The notes under the pieces were generated by a model that saw nothing but the letters and a program-made list of their open reading frames with translations, did not search any database and was not told the origin of the DNA. From the NCBI RefSeq assembly GCF_902706295.1, contig NZ_CACSJJ010000017.1:62001-126000 (forward strand): a stretch of DNA of 64,000 nt, given 5' to 3'. The first letter of the stretch is position 1, and every line of letters begins with the position of its first letter. The stretch is from Arthrobacter sp. 18067. Its GTDB lineage: Bacteria > Actinomycetota > Actinomycetes > Actinomycetales > Micrococcaceae. Made by a program: the position numbers and the translations under genes. Shown in pieces: positions 41,233 to 49,705 of this stretch.

Positions 41233-41907
41233 ATGGTGGCTCACTTCGTGATCATGGGCTGCGGCCGTGTTGGCGCAACCCTGGCGCACACTTTGGAGGA
41301 TGCAGGCCACTCGGTCGCCATCATCGACCAGGACGAGCGGGCCTTCCGCCGGTTGCGCAACACCTTTACCGGGCGCAAGGTCACCGGCGTCGGCTTCGAC
41401 CGGGACACCCTCAAGCAGGCGGGCGTGGAAGAGGCATACGCCTTCGCGGCCGTCTCCAGTGGCGACAACTCGAACATTTTGGCCACGCGCGTAGCCCGCG
41501 AGACATTTCATGTTGCCCATGTGGTGGCACGGATCTACGATCCCGGACGCGCCGAGATCTATCAGCGCCTTGGTATCCCCACAGTGGCGGCCGTCCGTTG
41601 GAGCGCCGACCAGGTCCTCCGCCGCATACTTCCCGAGCAGCATTTGGCCGGCGACTACCGCGAGCCATCAGGCCGCTTGGTCTTGGCCGAAGTGGACCTG
41701 CACGAAGACTGGATCGGGCACAGCCTCAGCTCCATCGAGGCAGCCTCGGGAATCCGCATCGCCTTCCTCACCCGGTTCGGTGAAGGCCTGCTGCCCCAAG
41801 CCGGCACGGCATACCAGGAGGGCGACACTGTCCACGCGATGCTGAGCCTGGACCGAACGTCCGAGATCAGCCGGATCCTCGCCAAAGCACCCGCCAAGGA
41901 GTATTAG
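41233..41907 (+). CDS. TrkA-type potassium uptake regulator (RCK protein), first of pair
   Basis: The ATG at 41233 follows ATAAAGGAGAC, giving 224 residues. The RCK_N Rossmann domain starts with VAHFVIMGCGRVGATLAHTLE (GxGxxG at 9-14) and has the acidic IIDQDERAFRRL; a C-terminal RCK_C domain follows from about 145 (GRLVLAEVDLHEDWIGHSLSS). Such subunits bind NAD(H)/ATP and gate TrkH/KtrB channels. No TrkH is in the window. Its stop overlaps the GTG of the second gene. Paired TrkA-like genes (ceoB/ceoC) occur at this position in mycobacteria too. Confidence 0.92.
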   Translation: MVAHFVIMGCGRVGATLAHTLEDAGHSVAIIDQDERAFRRLRNTFTGRKVTGVGFDRDTLKQAGVEEAYAFAAVSSGDNSNILATRVARETFHVAHVVARIYDPGRAEIYQRLGIPTVAAVRWSADQVLRRILPEQHLAGDYREPSGRLVLAEVDLHEDWIGHSLSSIEAASGIRIAFLTRFGEGLLPQAGTAYQEGDTVHAMLSLDRTSEISRILAKAPAKEY

Positions 41908-42644
41908 TGAAAGTTGTCATCGTTGGCGCAGGAAGCGTCGGCTCGTCCATTGCGCGTGAGCTTCTTGCCCACAAGCACCAGATCCTCCTCATCGACCTTA
42001 AGCCCGAGGTCATTGGCCGCAGCGGGCTGCGGGGCGCACGTTGGCTGGTGGGCGACGCCTGCGAACTCAGCACCCTGCAGGACGCAAAACTCGAGGACGC
42101 CGACGTCGTGGTTTCCGCCACTGGCGACGACAAAGTCAATTTGGTGGTGTCGCTGCTTGCCAAGACGGAATTCGGCGTGGGACGCACCGTTGGGCGCGTG
42201 AACAACCCCAAAAACGACTGGATGTTCAATGATTCCTGGGGCGTCGACGTCGCCGTTAACACCCCGCAGCTCATGACGGCGCTCGTGGAAGAGGCCGTTG
42301 AAATCGGCGACATCGTTCGCCTGCTGACGTTGCAGACAGGGGTGGCCTCGATCGTGGAATTCACCGTTCCGCATGATTCGCACGTCATCGGCAGCACCGT
42401 GGGTGGCATCGACTGGCCGGAGGACGCCACCTTGGTTGCGATCCTGCGCGACCAGGCGCCGATCACCCCCACCCGCGATGATGTGCTTGACGGTGGTGAC
42501 GAACTCTTCTTCGTCACCACCATCGCAGCCGAGGACGGACTGCGGGCACTCTTGTCACCGGCTTCCGACGACGGCCAGGAACCTCGTGAGGGCGCCTTGG
42601 AAGCTGCCGATCAGTCCGCTGAGGACGACGGCTTCGACGGCTGA
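41907..42644 (+). CDS. TrkA-type potassium uptake regulator (RCK protein), second of pair
   Basis: Starts at GTG 41907, overlapping the previous TAG by one base. The 245-residue protein has the RCK_N domain KVVIVGAGSVGSSIARELLA with IDLKPE at the end of strand 2, and an RCK_C domain around 135-215 (VASIVEFTVPHDSHVIGSTVGG). The last 25 residues are strongly acidic. Together with the first RCK protein it may form a hetero-ring. Its 3' end overlaps the convergent DUF3159 gene by 34 bases. Confidence 0.92.
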   Translation: MKVVIVGAGSVGSSIARELLAHKHQILLIDLKPEVIGRSGLRGARWLVGDACELSTLQDAKLEDADVVVSATGDDKVNLVVSLLAKTEFGVGRTVGRVNNPKNDWMFNDSWGVDVAVNTPQLMTALVEEAVEIGDIVRLLTLQTGVASIVEFTVPHDSHVIGSTVGGIDWPEDATLVAILRDQAPITPTRDDVLDGGDELFFVTTIAAEDGLRALLSPASDDGQEPREGALEAADQSAEDDGFDG

Positions 42645-43393
42645 GGGGCTGGCTTGGTTACCAACCAGGCAACCCAGAGCCCCAGGATGTACAGCGGGGC
42701 GCCCATCAGGAGCCTGGTGGTTGCCAACGCTGTCAGGCCAGGCTCGCCCATGAAGTACAACGGCACCTGGACCACCAGGCGCAATGCCAGCACCGCCACG
42801 ACGATCCACGTGCCCAGTTTGTAAGCCCGGAGACGATCCTGGTCCTTACGCCACTCCAGTCCTTCGTTGCGCACGAAGCCGAAGAGCAGACCTGCAATGG
42901 GCCATTTGAGCGCGATGGACAGAACCATGGCGGCTATGTAGGCGATGTTCGTGAAGAATCCGAGGACATAGAAGTCTTCGGCCTTGCCCGTGGTGTTGGC
43001 CAGCCAAGCAGAAATTCCGACCCCCACCACGCCGGCAAGCGCTTGGGTCAGGGGGCGCCGCTGGATCAGCCGGACCACTGTGAAGACTGCCGCAGCGGCC
43101 AAAGCAGAAACCAAGGCAGGTGTCAGGTCCCGGGTGACGGTGAAAGCCACCAGGAAAACCAAGCCCGGGAGGATACTCTCGGCAATGCCTTGCCATCCGC
43201 CAGCTGACTTCAGCATGTCCACGTGGCCCGCGCTGTTCCTGTGGAGGCCGGCCTTTTTGGCGTACCCTGCGGCGAGGTCGGATACGCTCGGGCCTTCCAC
43301 ACCGGGTTTTGCGGCGTCATTCCGAGGTGCTGCTTGATTTTCGGGAACAGCGTCCCCGGTTTTCTTCGGTTCTGATCCGTTGGCCACGGTCAT
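42611..43393 (-). CDS. DUF3159 integral membrane protein
   Basis: A 260-residue protein with a charged, probably disordered N-terminus (1-60) and five or six hydrophobic spans, including SILPGLVFLVAFTV, ALVSALAAAAVFTVVRLI and FFTNIAYIAAMVLSIAL. The actinobacterial DUF3159 family has no known function. Its ATG overlaps the OB-fold stop (ATGA, 43390-43393). Gene order dut-DUF3710-OB-DUF3159 beside TrkA genes is conserved in actinobacteria, so a link to the OB-fold protein is likely. The end overlaps the convergent TrkA gene. Confidence 0.88.
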   Translation of the reverse strand: MTVANGSEPKKTGDAVPENQAAPRNDAAKPGVEGPSVSDLAAGYAKKAGLHRNSAGHVDMLKSAGGWQGIAESILPGLVFLVAFTVTRDLTPALVSALAAAAVFTVVRLIQRRPLTQALAGVVGVGISAWLANTTGKAEDFYVLGFFTNIAYIAAMVLSIALKWPIAGLLFGFVRNEGLEWRKDQDRLRAYKLGTWIVVAVLALRLVVQVPLYFMGEPGLTALATTRLLMGAPLYILGLWVAWLVTKPAPQPSKPSSSAD

Positions 43394-43761
43394 AGGTGCT
43401 CCTGACGGGAAAGTATTTCGTAGCGTGGATTGAACATGGCCGGCAGTCCGTCGACTTGTGTCACCATGCCGTTCAGGCGAAGCTGCACGCCGGCTTCGAT
43501 ACCTGGAACCCGCAACCTGCCCAGCCAGATGACACGAAGGCGGTCATATGGCTTCCTGGCTCCCCCGGCAGCCGGTTGGGTTCCGGGCCTCAAGGCATCG
43601 ACAACCACAGCCGAGAAGAAAGGCTGTTCACTGGGCGGCTGGTGCGTCACCGACTCGATGAAGCCGGTGCATACCGCCCGGCCCCGCGCTGGAAGATCAC
43701 GCACTCCGTCGGCTTGGGGCCGTCGATCGGCTGCCCCGTTGCGGCCTGGAGCGTCAGCCAA
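43390..43761 (-). CDS. OB-fold nucleic-acid-binding domain protein
   Basis: I choose the TTG at 43761-43759, overlapping the end of DUF3710 by eight bases, giving 123 residues (ADAPGRNGAADRRPQADGV after the initiator). A GTG further in could give a shorter form. The fold is seen in GFIESVTHQPPSEQPFFSAV, DRLRVIWLGRLRVPGIEAG and LRLNGMVTQVDGLPAMFNPR, the five-strand pattern of the actinobacterial OB-fold family found between DUF3710 and DUF3159. A longer open frame in this phase runs through DUF3710 and is not coding. Confidence 0.75.
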   Translation of the reverse strand: MADAPGRNGAADRRPQADGVRDLPARGRAVCTGFIESVTHQPPSEQPFFSAVVVDALRPGTQPAAGGARKPYDRLRVIWLGRLRVPGIEAGVQLRLNGMVTQVDGLPAMFNPRYEILSRQEHL

Positions 43762-44497
43762 TCTGGGTGATCTCCGGCCCTCGCTCCGGCTGCTCCATCG
43801 CGGGGGCGCCTTGCGGGGCGCCGGCCTGCCCGGGCACGGCAGCGTCCTTGGGCAGGCGCAGCTGGAGAAGTTCGCGGGGCGGCATCGGGTTGTCGCCACG
43901 GACAACCACCACGCGGCGGAAAAGCTCTTCCAGCCCCATTGCGGCCTCGCGTTCCAGGGCAGCCGGCCCACCAAGGACACCACGGAGGAACCAACGCGGC
44001 CCGTCGACACCCATAAAGCGGGCAGCCCGGAAGCCGCGGCTGCCATCAGCGGCTTCGGCAGGCAGCTTGGCGACGAGTTCCGTACCGAAGGCACCGGAAA
44101 TTTCTTCCGTTTCCCCACCCTGGCTCGCCACGGACTGGGTGATCTGTTCCCGGATCTCGTCCCACAGGCCTTCGGAGCGGGGAGCTGCAAAAGCCTGGAG
44201 CTGCAGGCTGGAACCGCTAAGGTCCATGGTCACTGCCACCACGCGTTGGGTGGCTTCTTCCACTTCAAGCCTCAGTTGGAGACCTTCGGCCGGTGCGATC
44301 AGGAGCGCACCGAGGTCGACGTAGCCGTCATGGTCCTCGATCTCGTCTATGTCCAAAGGGCCTTTGGCAAGCCGGAAGTCACCAGGCGTGCCGGCCTGGC
44401 CTGATTCCGGACCTTGTGCCTCAACACCTGATTCCTCGACGGTGCCGGCGGTTTCCGACCGATCGTCCTTGGACTTCTTGCCGCGCCCAAAAAGCAT
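43754..44497 (-). CDS. DUF3710 family protein
   Basis: A 247-residue soluble protein with a charged leader (MLFGRGKKSKDDRSETAG) and the DUF3710 core: YVDLGALLIAPAEGLQLRLE, LQLQAFAAPRSEGLWDEIR, GETEEISGAFGTELVAKLP and DGPRWFLRGVLGG. The family is actinobacterial with unknown function. AAGGAGAAAACCCA precedes the ATG. It lies between dut (119 bases upstream) and the OB-fold gene, with a Pro/Gln-rich C-terminal tail. Confidence 0.9.
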   Translation of the reverse strand: MLFGRGKKSKDDRSETAGTVEESGVEAQGPESGQAGTPGDFRLAKGPLDIDEIEDHDGYVDLGALLIAPAEGLQLRLEVEEATQRVVAVTMDLSGSSLQLQAFAAPRSEGLWDEIREQITQSVASQGGETEEISGAFGTELVAKLPAEAADGSRGFRAARFMGVDGPRWFLRGVLGGPAALEREAAMGLEELFRRVVVVRGDNPMPPRELLQLRLPKDAAVPGQAGAPQGAPAMEQPERGPEITQIG

Positions 44498-44616
44498 TGG
44501 GTTTTCTCCTTAGTAGTGGTCTATCCCCAAGTAAACCGCAACCACGTTAAACCGCGATAAACCACGCCATTGCGTCAAGCGGTAGCCTGCGACTCGCGGC
44601 AGGTTCAGCAGTTTGC

Positions 44617-45156
44617 CTAGGCCTTGGGGGCGTTAAAGCCGCCAGTGGACCCGAAGCCGCCGGTTCCCCGAACAGAATCGGACAGTTGGTCAACGGTCAC
44701 GAAACGCGCGTATTCGACGCGCTGAATCACCATTTGTGCAATTCTATCGCCGCGTTTGAGGTCAATGGCATGGTTTCGGTCGGTGTTCAGCAGCGTGACT
44801 GCGATTTCGCCACGGTAGCCGGCGTCCACAGTGCCGGGTGCGTTGACAACGGTAAGTCCATGCTTGGTGGCCAGGCCGGAACGGGGGTGAATGAGGGCCA
44901 CAAATCCGTCCGGCAGCGCGATGGAGACGCCAGTGGGAACGAGCTTCCGCTCACCGGGGGCAAGGTGCACGTCCACGCGGGCCCGGAGGTCGGCGCCGGC
45001 ATCACCTGGGTGCGCGTAGGACGGGACTTCCAAACCGGCGTCGAGCATTTTCAGCTGCACGTCCAAAGTGGGGGCGCCGTAGGCTGCGGGTGTGTCACCG
45101 GCCTCCGCGGCTGAAGGGGCGGCGTCTGTACTGAATACTGCGGTCTCATTGCTCAC
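44617..45156 (-). CDS. dut: dUTP diphosphatase
   Basis: Dut hydrolyses dUTP to dUMP and PPi, keeping uracil out of DNA and feeding thymidylate synthesis. All five trimeric-dUTPase motifs are present: HPGDAGADLRA, PRSGLATKHG, NAPGTVDAGYRGEI, RGDRIAQMVIQ and RGTGGFGSTGG. The N-terminal 30 residues (SNETAVFSTDAAPSAAEAGD) are an extra disordered leader compared with the usual ~150-residue enzyme. An ATG-to-core start at residue 37 is possible. It is divergent from DUF3093. Confidence 0.97.
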   Translation of the reverse strand: MSNETAVFSTDAAPSAAEAGDTPAAYGAPTLDVQLKMLDAGLEVPSYAHPGDAGADLRARVDVHLAPGERKLVPTGVSIALPDGFVALIHPRSGLATKHGLTVVNAPGTVDAGYRGEIAVTLLNTDRNHAIDLKRGDRIAQMVIQRVEYARFVTVDQLSDSVRGTGGFGSTGGFNAPKA

Positions 45157-45260
45157 AGTGGTCCATTCTACGGGGAGCGGTCACCAGCAGGACCGCCCAT
45201 GTCAGCGCCCAGCCCTGACCCTGGGCGCCGCGGCAGTCCACGGCCCGATAAGCTGGAGGC

Positions 45261-45758
45261 ATGCCTACGCCTGACCAGTCCTCCCCTGTGCCTGCCCGGA
45301 ACACCCCCTCAGCCTCAGAGGTCCTGTACACAGAGAAACTGTGGCCGTCAGTGTGGATCTGGGTTGTGGTGGTAGGCCTTTCGGGCGCCGGCGTCCTGAT
45401 GTTTGGCCCCATCAGTGCAGCCACCGGTATCATCGCCGCCCTGGTCCTGCTGGCCATCATGACCATCATGTTGGTGCTCTCCACGCCCACCATCACCGTC
45501 ACCGCCGACGCTGTAAGGGTGGGCCGGGCGAGCATCGACCGCAAATTCGTAGGCTCCGTCCAGGCCTTCAAGAAGGAGGAAGCTACAGCTGAGCGGGGCC
45601 CGCGCCTCAATGGACTGGCCTACATGTGCTTCCGTGGCTGGATTGACCCTGTGGTCAAGATTGAGATCACGGACCCAGCTGACCGCACTCCGTACTGGCT
45701 TGCGTCGTCCCGCCGGCCCGATGAGCTTGTCACCGCCCTGAGCGCCCCTCGGGACTAA
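45261..45758 (+). CDS. DUF3093 membrane protein
   Basis: A 165-residue protein with two adjacent hydrophobic spans (about 30-75, VWIWVVVVGLSGAGVLMFGP and ATGIIAALVLLAIMTIMLVL) and a C-terminal soluble part (ITVTADAVRVGRASIDRKFV through DRTPYWLASSRRPDEL). This is the actinobacterial DUF3093 family of unknown function, typically next to dut. TAAGCT lies six bases before the ATG. It is divergent from dut and convergent with DUF4193. Confidence 0.88.
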   Translation: MPTPDQSSPVPARNTPSASEVLYTEKLWPSVWIWVVVVGLSGAGVLMFGPISAATGIIAALVLLAIMTIMLVLSTPTITVTADAVRVGRASIDRKFVGSVQAFKKEEATAERGPRLNGLAYMCFRGWIDPVVKIEITDPADRTPYWLASSRRPDELVTALSAPRD

Positions 45759-45785
45759 CACCGGCCAGGAAACTTCCCGTGCGGC

Positions 45786-46085
45786 CTAGCTCTCGCACTC
45801 CTTGCAATACAGGTGGCCGCCCCGCTCTGTAGCGATCTGGGACCTGTGCTTGACAAGGAAACAGTTGAAGCAGGTGAATTCGTCCGCCTGCGGTGGCATG
45901 ACCTGGATAAGGAGCTCTTCTCCGGAGAGATCCGCTCCCGGCAGTTCGAAGCCGTCAGCCAGTTCCGTCTCATCGACGTCCACCGCGGAGGATTGCTTCC
46001 CCGACTGGCGCGTCTTAAGTTCCTCGAGGGAGTCCTCGCTGACGTCTTCCTCGGTCTTTCGCGGGGCATCGTAATCGGTGGCCAT
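45786..46085 (-). CDS. DUF4193 zinc-ribbon-like protein
   Basis: The ATG at 46085 follows CGAGGAAGGACC and gives 99 residues; the frame is open upstream but without family features. The N-terminal half is acidic (DAPRKTEEDVSEDSLEELKT). The C-terminus holds two CxxC pairs, FTCFNCFLVKHRSQ and LYCKECES, likely one structural zinc site. DUF4193 is an actinobacterial family near dut and sigma-factor genes, and its function is unknown to me. Confidence 0.92.
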   Translation of the reverse strand: MATDYDAPRKTEEDVSEDSLEELKTRQSGKQSSAVDVDETELADGFELPGADLSGEELLIQVMPPQADEFTCFNCFLVKHRSQIATERGGHLYCKECES

Positions 46086-46384
46086 GGTCCTTCCTCGTCC
46101 TCCATACATGCTGTGGGTGGGATACCTGCTCCGGGCGGGTCCCGGCGGTACAACCTCCGCCGGTGTAAGGGTGCAACGCCGGACGCCCCGGATTTGTGCC
46201 CGATATCGGCCAGATTGTCCTCCCACGGTTCGAAAAAGTCCATAGTCCCTGTCTTGGCCCGAAAGTACTCCGGATCACACCGCTTTCACCGGAATATCAC
46301 GGCACGCCCTCGTTCCTAGTAGGAAAACACCCCGGCGGGTGGCAGAGTTTCGAATGTCAGTTATGCCATGTGGTGGAGGGTGTT
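46086..46384. other. Intergenic region between divergent DUF4193 and sepH
   Basis: No reading frame here has gene-like composition apart from upstream extensions of the two flanking genes. It should contain both promoters. TTCCTAGTAGGAA at 46314-46326 is a small inverted repeat. I cannot place -35/-10 boxes with confidence. Confidence 0.4.
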
Positions 46385-47722
46385 ATGCAGGATCTACGAC
46401 TGGTAGGCGTCCACGACGACGGCGGGCATCTGCTATTGAGCGGCCCCGGCGGTGCGATGTTCCAGCTTCCGATCGACGAGGCTTTGAGGGCCGCGGCGAG
46501 CCGGACCCCTGCCCAGGTGGCGGCCCGCGCGTCAAACACACCCATCGCCATGTCTCCCAGAGATATCCAGTCGAGGATCCGCAGCGGAGCTACGGCTGCA
46601 GAAGTCGCGGAACTGTCAGGCCTCCCCCTCGCCAACGTCCAGCGTTACGAAGGCCCTGTCCTCGCGGAACGTGAGTACGTGGCCCGCCAAGCCCGGAACA
46701 TCGAAGTTGCATCCCCTGCCCCCGGCCACGACATCTATCGCTCGGCTTTCGGCGACAACCCCGCCACCTTGGGCGAAATGGTGGACCACAGGCTCGCTGC
46801 CCACGGTATCGATTCCTCCACGGTCGAATGGGACTCGTGGCGCCGCCCAGACGGTTCCTGGACCGTCGTCGCACGCTTCGAAACCGTACCTGGCACCCAC
46901 GGGAGCATCGGCGAGGAACCTCCCGCCATGTGGACCTTCAGCCCGCAGCGCAAGTCATTGCAGAACGCCAACCGCTGGGCCCAGCAACTCAGTGAACTCG
47001 AGCCGTTGGATGGACCTGTCCCAGCCCGCAGGCTCGCGGCCGTCTCGGACCGGCCTTTCGACTTTGAATCGGATGCCGAAACGGCCGCCCGCGCCTCGGC
47101 GAAAGAATCGGACAGCCTCCTGGAAATGCTCCGTTCGCGCCGCGGCCAGCGCTTGGGCGTGGACGAGGATGCGGACGACGCCCTCGCTGTCCTGCTGAGC
47201 AATGTTCCCGCCGCCCACCCGCGGCCGGGCGAGGAACTTGATGAAAACCACGAGGAAACCGCCGCCGCAGACCCCGAACCGGCCACGCCTGTTGCAGAAG
47301 AAACACCTCGCAAGGACGGGCGGCCGTCCATGTTGTCCCGGCTGAGCTTGGCGCCCCGGCACTTCGAGTCACACGATACTGACGACGACGATTCGCTGAA
47401 GCTCCACGACGGCGTCAGCACGGAGACCCGCGAAATCACGGTGGTAGCCAGCCCGCTTCGTCCGGTCACGTCCCTGTCAGGCCGCAAGCCCGCCGGGCTT
47501 GACGAACTCCTGGGTGGCGGCAGCGCCCCCCGCGCCGAGGGTGAACCCGTGCGCGAAGAATCCTTGCCGGAAAGCCACAAGGACGGCACATCGGCGGATG
47601 AGTCCAAGGACTCCGACGTTTCCAAGGACATTGACGCACCTGCAGAACGTCAGCCTTCAAGGCCAAAGAGGTCCAGCATCCCCAGCTGGGACGAGATCGT
47701 TTTCGGAGCCCGCGGAGACTAG
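46385..47722 (+). CDS. sepH: Septation protein SepH (DUF3071)
   Basis: From the ATG at 46385, preceded by GTGGAGGGTGTT, the protein has 445 residues. The N-terminal DUF3071 domain (MQDLRLVGVHDDGGHLLLSG, then PRDIQSRIRSGATAAEVAELSGLPLANVQRYEGPVL) contains a helix-turn-helix. The middle and C-terminal 200 residues are acidic, repetitive and disordered, ending in a short conserved-looking tail (SIPSWDEIVFGARGD). In Streptomyces SepH binds FtsZ and promotes ring assembly. The open frame to 46196 lacks family sequence. Its TAG overlaps the thymidine kinase TAG on the other strand. Confidence 0.92.
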   Translation: MQDLRLVGVHDDGGHLLLSGPGGAMFQLPIDEALRAAASRTPAQVAARASNTPIAMSPRDIQSRIRSGATAAEVAELSGLPLANVQRYEGPVLAEREYVARQARNIEVASPAPGHDIYRSAFGDNPATLGEMVDHRLAAHGIDSSTVEWDSWRRPDGSWTVVARFETVPGTHGSIGEEPPAMWTFSPQRKSLQNANRWAQQLSELEPLDGPVPARRLAAVSDRPFDFESDAETAARASAKESDSLLEMLRSRRGQRLGVDEDADDALAVLLSNVPAAHPRPGEELDENHEETAAADPEPATPVAEETPRKDGRPSMLSRLSLAPRHFESHDTDDDDSLKLHDGVSTETREITVVASPLRPVTSLSGRKPAGLDELLGGGSAPRAEGEPVREESLPESHKDGTSADESKDSDVSKDIDAPAERQPSRPKRSSIPSWDEIVFGARGD

Positions 47723-48471
47723 CTGGAGGCTTGGCTGCGGTGGAGCTCCCCCGCACCGGGCCATAGACAGGCATCAATGTCGAACGGCAGCGGCTGGTCT
47801 GCTCCGGCCATCAGGTTGGCTCCGTGCGCCGTGACGCGACGCATGTAGTGGCGGCGGCACAACGTCTCATAGCCCACGACGGTCTCATCTCCCACGGCAC
47901 CCGTATCCGGGATCTCGGAGGCTTCGTCGTCGTCGGCAGCGGAAGCTACGTCCCCCACCATCACCTGCTCGCCTTCCACCACCATGATGCCGTTCAACGT
48001 ACGCGCGTTCTGCGTTGCCCTGCGGCCACACCAGCAGAGTGCTTCCACCTGAAGCACCTGGACTTTGTCGGCGAGCTCAATCAGCCGCTGCGAGCCAGGG
48101 AACAGCCTGGTGCGGAAGTCGGACGTGATGCCAAATGCGAAGACATCCACTTCCATCTCATCCACCACGCGGGCCAGCTGCTCCACTTGGGCGGGCGAAT
48201 AGAACTGTGCTTCATCGCAAATGAGGTAGTCCACGCGGAGTCCGCTGGTGCGGCGGACCACCACTTCGTCCCAAAAATCAGTGCAGCGCTCAACCTCAAC
48301 GGCGTCGGTTTGCAGGCCGAGCCTGCTGGAGATCGTCGAGTCCCCGGCACGGTCGTTGCAGCTGAAGCGAACCCCTCCCCGGCCCCTTGCACGGTGGTTG
48401 TGGTCCATCTGAAGGGCCAGGGTGGACTTGCCGCAGTCCATGGTGCCTGAGAAGAAAACCAGTTCAGCCAC
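47719..48471 (-). CDS. tdk: Thymidine kinase (class II)
   Basis: The kinase phosphorylates thymidine with ATP in pyrimidine salvage. The 250-residue protein starts at GTG 48471. Walker A is SGTMDCGKSTLAL (residues 8-20), the Walker B/lasso area is LICDEAQFYSPAQVEQLA, and a zinc site is formed by CWCGRRA and CRRHY. It is longer than the usual ~195-residue enzyme owing to an acidic insert near residues 175-195 (DVASAADDDEASEIPDTG). The start overlaps the upstream phosphatase-like gene by eight bases. Confidence 0.95.
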   Translation of the reverse strand: MAELVFFSGTMDCGKSTLALQMDHNHRARGRGGVRFSCNDRAGDSTISSRLGLQTDAVEVERCTDFWDEVVVRRTSGLRVDYLICDEAQFYSPAQVEQLARVVDEMEVDVFAFGITSDFRTRLFPGSQRLIELADKVQVLQVEALCWCGRRATQNARTLNGIMVVEGEQVMVGDVASAADDDEASEIPDTGAVGDETVVGYETLCRRHYMRRVTAHGANLMAGADQPLPFDIDACLWPGAGELHRSQASS

Positions 48472-49705
48472 GTTTGCCCTTCTTTCCTACGGCCTTTCCT
48501 GCGGCGGCGAAGCACAGCAAGGGAACTTCGCGTTCGGCCTTGGTCAACGAGCCATGTTGCCCCACTACCTCCAGCGATGTGGGCCGGGCACGGCGGGTGT
48601 CATAGAGCGCCAAGGTGTCGCGGGCGGCGATCATGACGTCGCCGATGCGGGGTGCCACTTCCGGGCGGACCGCACCGAATAATCCGGCGCCCACAGCCTG
48701 GTCCCGGGTGAAGGCCCAGATCCGTTCACCGAAACGACGGCGCCAAGCGGCGATGAGGTCTACGCGGTGTGCCGCTGTGGCGTCCGGTTCAAGGTAAAGA
48801 TGTACCATGCGTGGCTCGCCGGCGGTGTGCCGGACTCCGGCCACCAGCGATTCGTCAGCGGAGTAGTCGATCCGCTGGGATTCGGGAACATCCAGCATGC
48901 CGTGGTCACCAGTGAGAAGGATGGTGGTGCCCGCCGGCAACGTTGCGGACAGCCTCTTCACGGTGGAGTCGAGTTCTTCGAGTTGGTGTTCCCACCGATC
49001 CGACTGGCAGCCGTAGCGGTGGCCGGCTTTGTCCAGCTCATTGACGTAGAAATACATCAGGGAACGGCCTCCGCCGGACATTGCTTCCGCGGCCGCGGCC
49101 GTCCGGGCATGCAGCGTGGTGCCGCCAACAAAGCGGCTCCCCCGCAGGGCGGCTTGCGTCATGGGTGAGTTGCCGAACTGCGGCAGGCTGACCGTCACGA
49201 CGTCCAGTTCTGCAGCGAGGCGTTCAAAGATGGTCGCATGGGGCTGCCATTCCACCGGGTCCACCTGTGAATCCCAATTTCCGAGGAGGTTGACTACCTT
49301 GTCCTGCGCCGGATCAAGGACGTCATACCCCACCATCCCATGTTGTCCGGCTGGCAAACCCGTGCCCAGGCTCGCGAGGGACGCGGCCGTTGTGCTGGGG
49401 AACGCCGAGTCAATCCAGTGCGGGATGTTGCGTTGCCCGTCGGCGAGAACCGAGCGGAGGAATGGCGTGTGGGAAGCCTTCGACTTGAGAAGGCTCCGGC
49501 CCAACCCATCGGCCAGGACAACACAGACGCGCTGCGATGACGGCAACTGGAGGTGATTGGTGAAGCCGGGCACGCCGAGCGCTGCAGCGGAACTCGTGAA
49601 GACTTCCGCGATGGATTTGCTCCCGAAAAGCGGTGCCGAGGGAACATCGGCTGCAAACGCACTCCCGGATGACGCGTCTCCGTGATCCTGTGCGGTTTCC
49701 CTCAA
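48464..49705 (-). CDS. Alkaline phosphatase superfamily protein (nucleotide pyrophosphatase/phosphodiesterase type)
   Basis: A 413-residue protein of the NPP group. Metal and nucleophile motifs are VVLADGLGRSLL, FPSTTAASLASLGTGLPAGQHGMVGYD (nucleophile Thr in PSTT), DKAGHRYG, TGDHGMLD and GQHGSLTKAE near the end. There is no signal peptide, so it appears cytoplasmic, unlike many NPP enzymes. The substrate is unknown. Its ATG overlaps the DUF5998 stop (ATGA, 49702-49705) and its end overlaps thymidine kinase, so three genes form one unit. Confidence 0.88.
   Translation of the reverse strand: MRETAQDHGDASSGSAFAADVPSAPLFGSKSIAEVFTSSAAALGVPGFTNHLQLPSSQRVCVVLADGLGRSLLKSKASHTPFLRSVLADGQRNIPHWIDSAFPSTTAASLASLGTGLPAGQHGMVGYDVLDPAQDKVVNLLGNWDSQVDPVEWQPHATIFERLAAELDVVTVSLPQFGNSPMTQAALRGSRFVGGTTLHARTAAAAEAMSGGGRSLMYFYVNELDKAGHRYGCQSDRWEHQLEELDSTVKRLSATLPAGTTILLTGDHGMLDVPESQRIDYSADESLVAGVRHTAGEPRMVHLYLEPDATAAHRVDLIAAWRRRFGERIWAFTRDQAVGAGLFGAVRPEVAPRIGDVMIAARDTLALYDTRRARPTSLEVVGQHGSLTKAEREVPLLCFAAAGKAVGKKGKRG

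Noticed and set aside
43762..44190. N-terminal extension of the OB-fold protein
   Set aside because: The phase is open inside DUF3710 by chance; its Arg/Pro/Ser/Trp-rich translation is unlike any protein.
46196..46384. N-terminal extension of SepH
   Set aside because: SepH proteins begin at MQDLRLVG; the ATG at 46385 has a strong ribosome site, and the extension lies in the promoter region.
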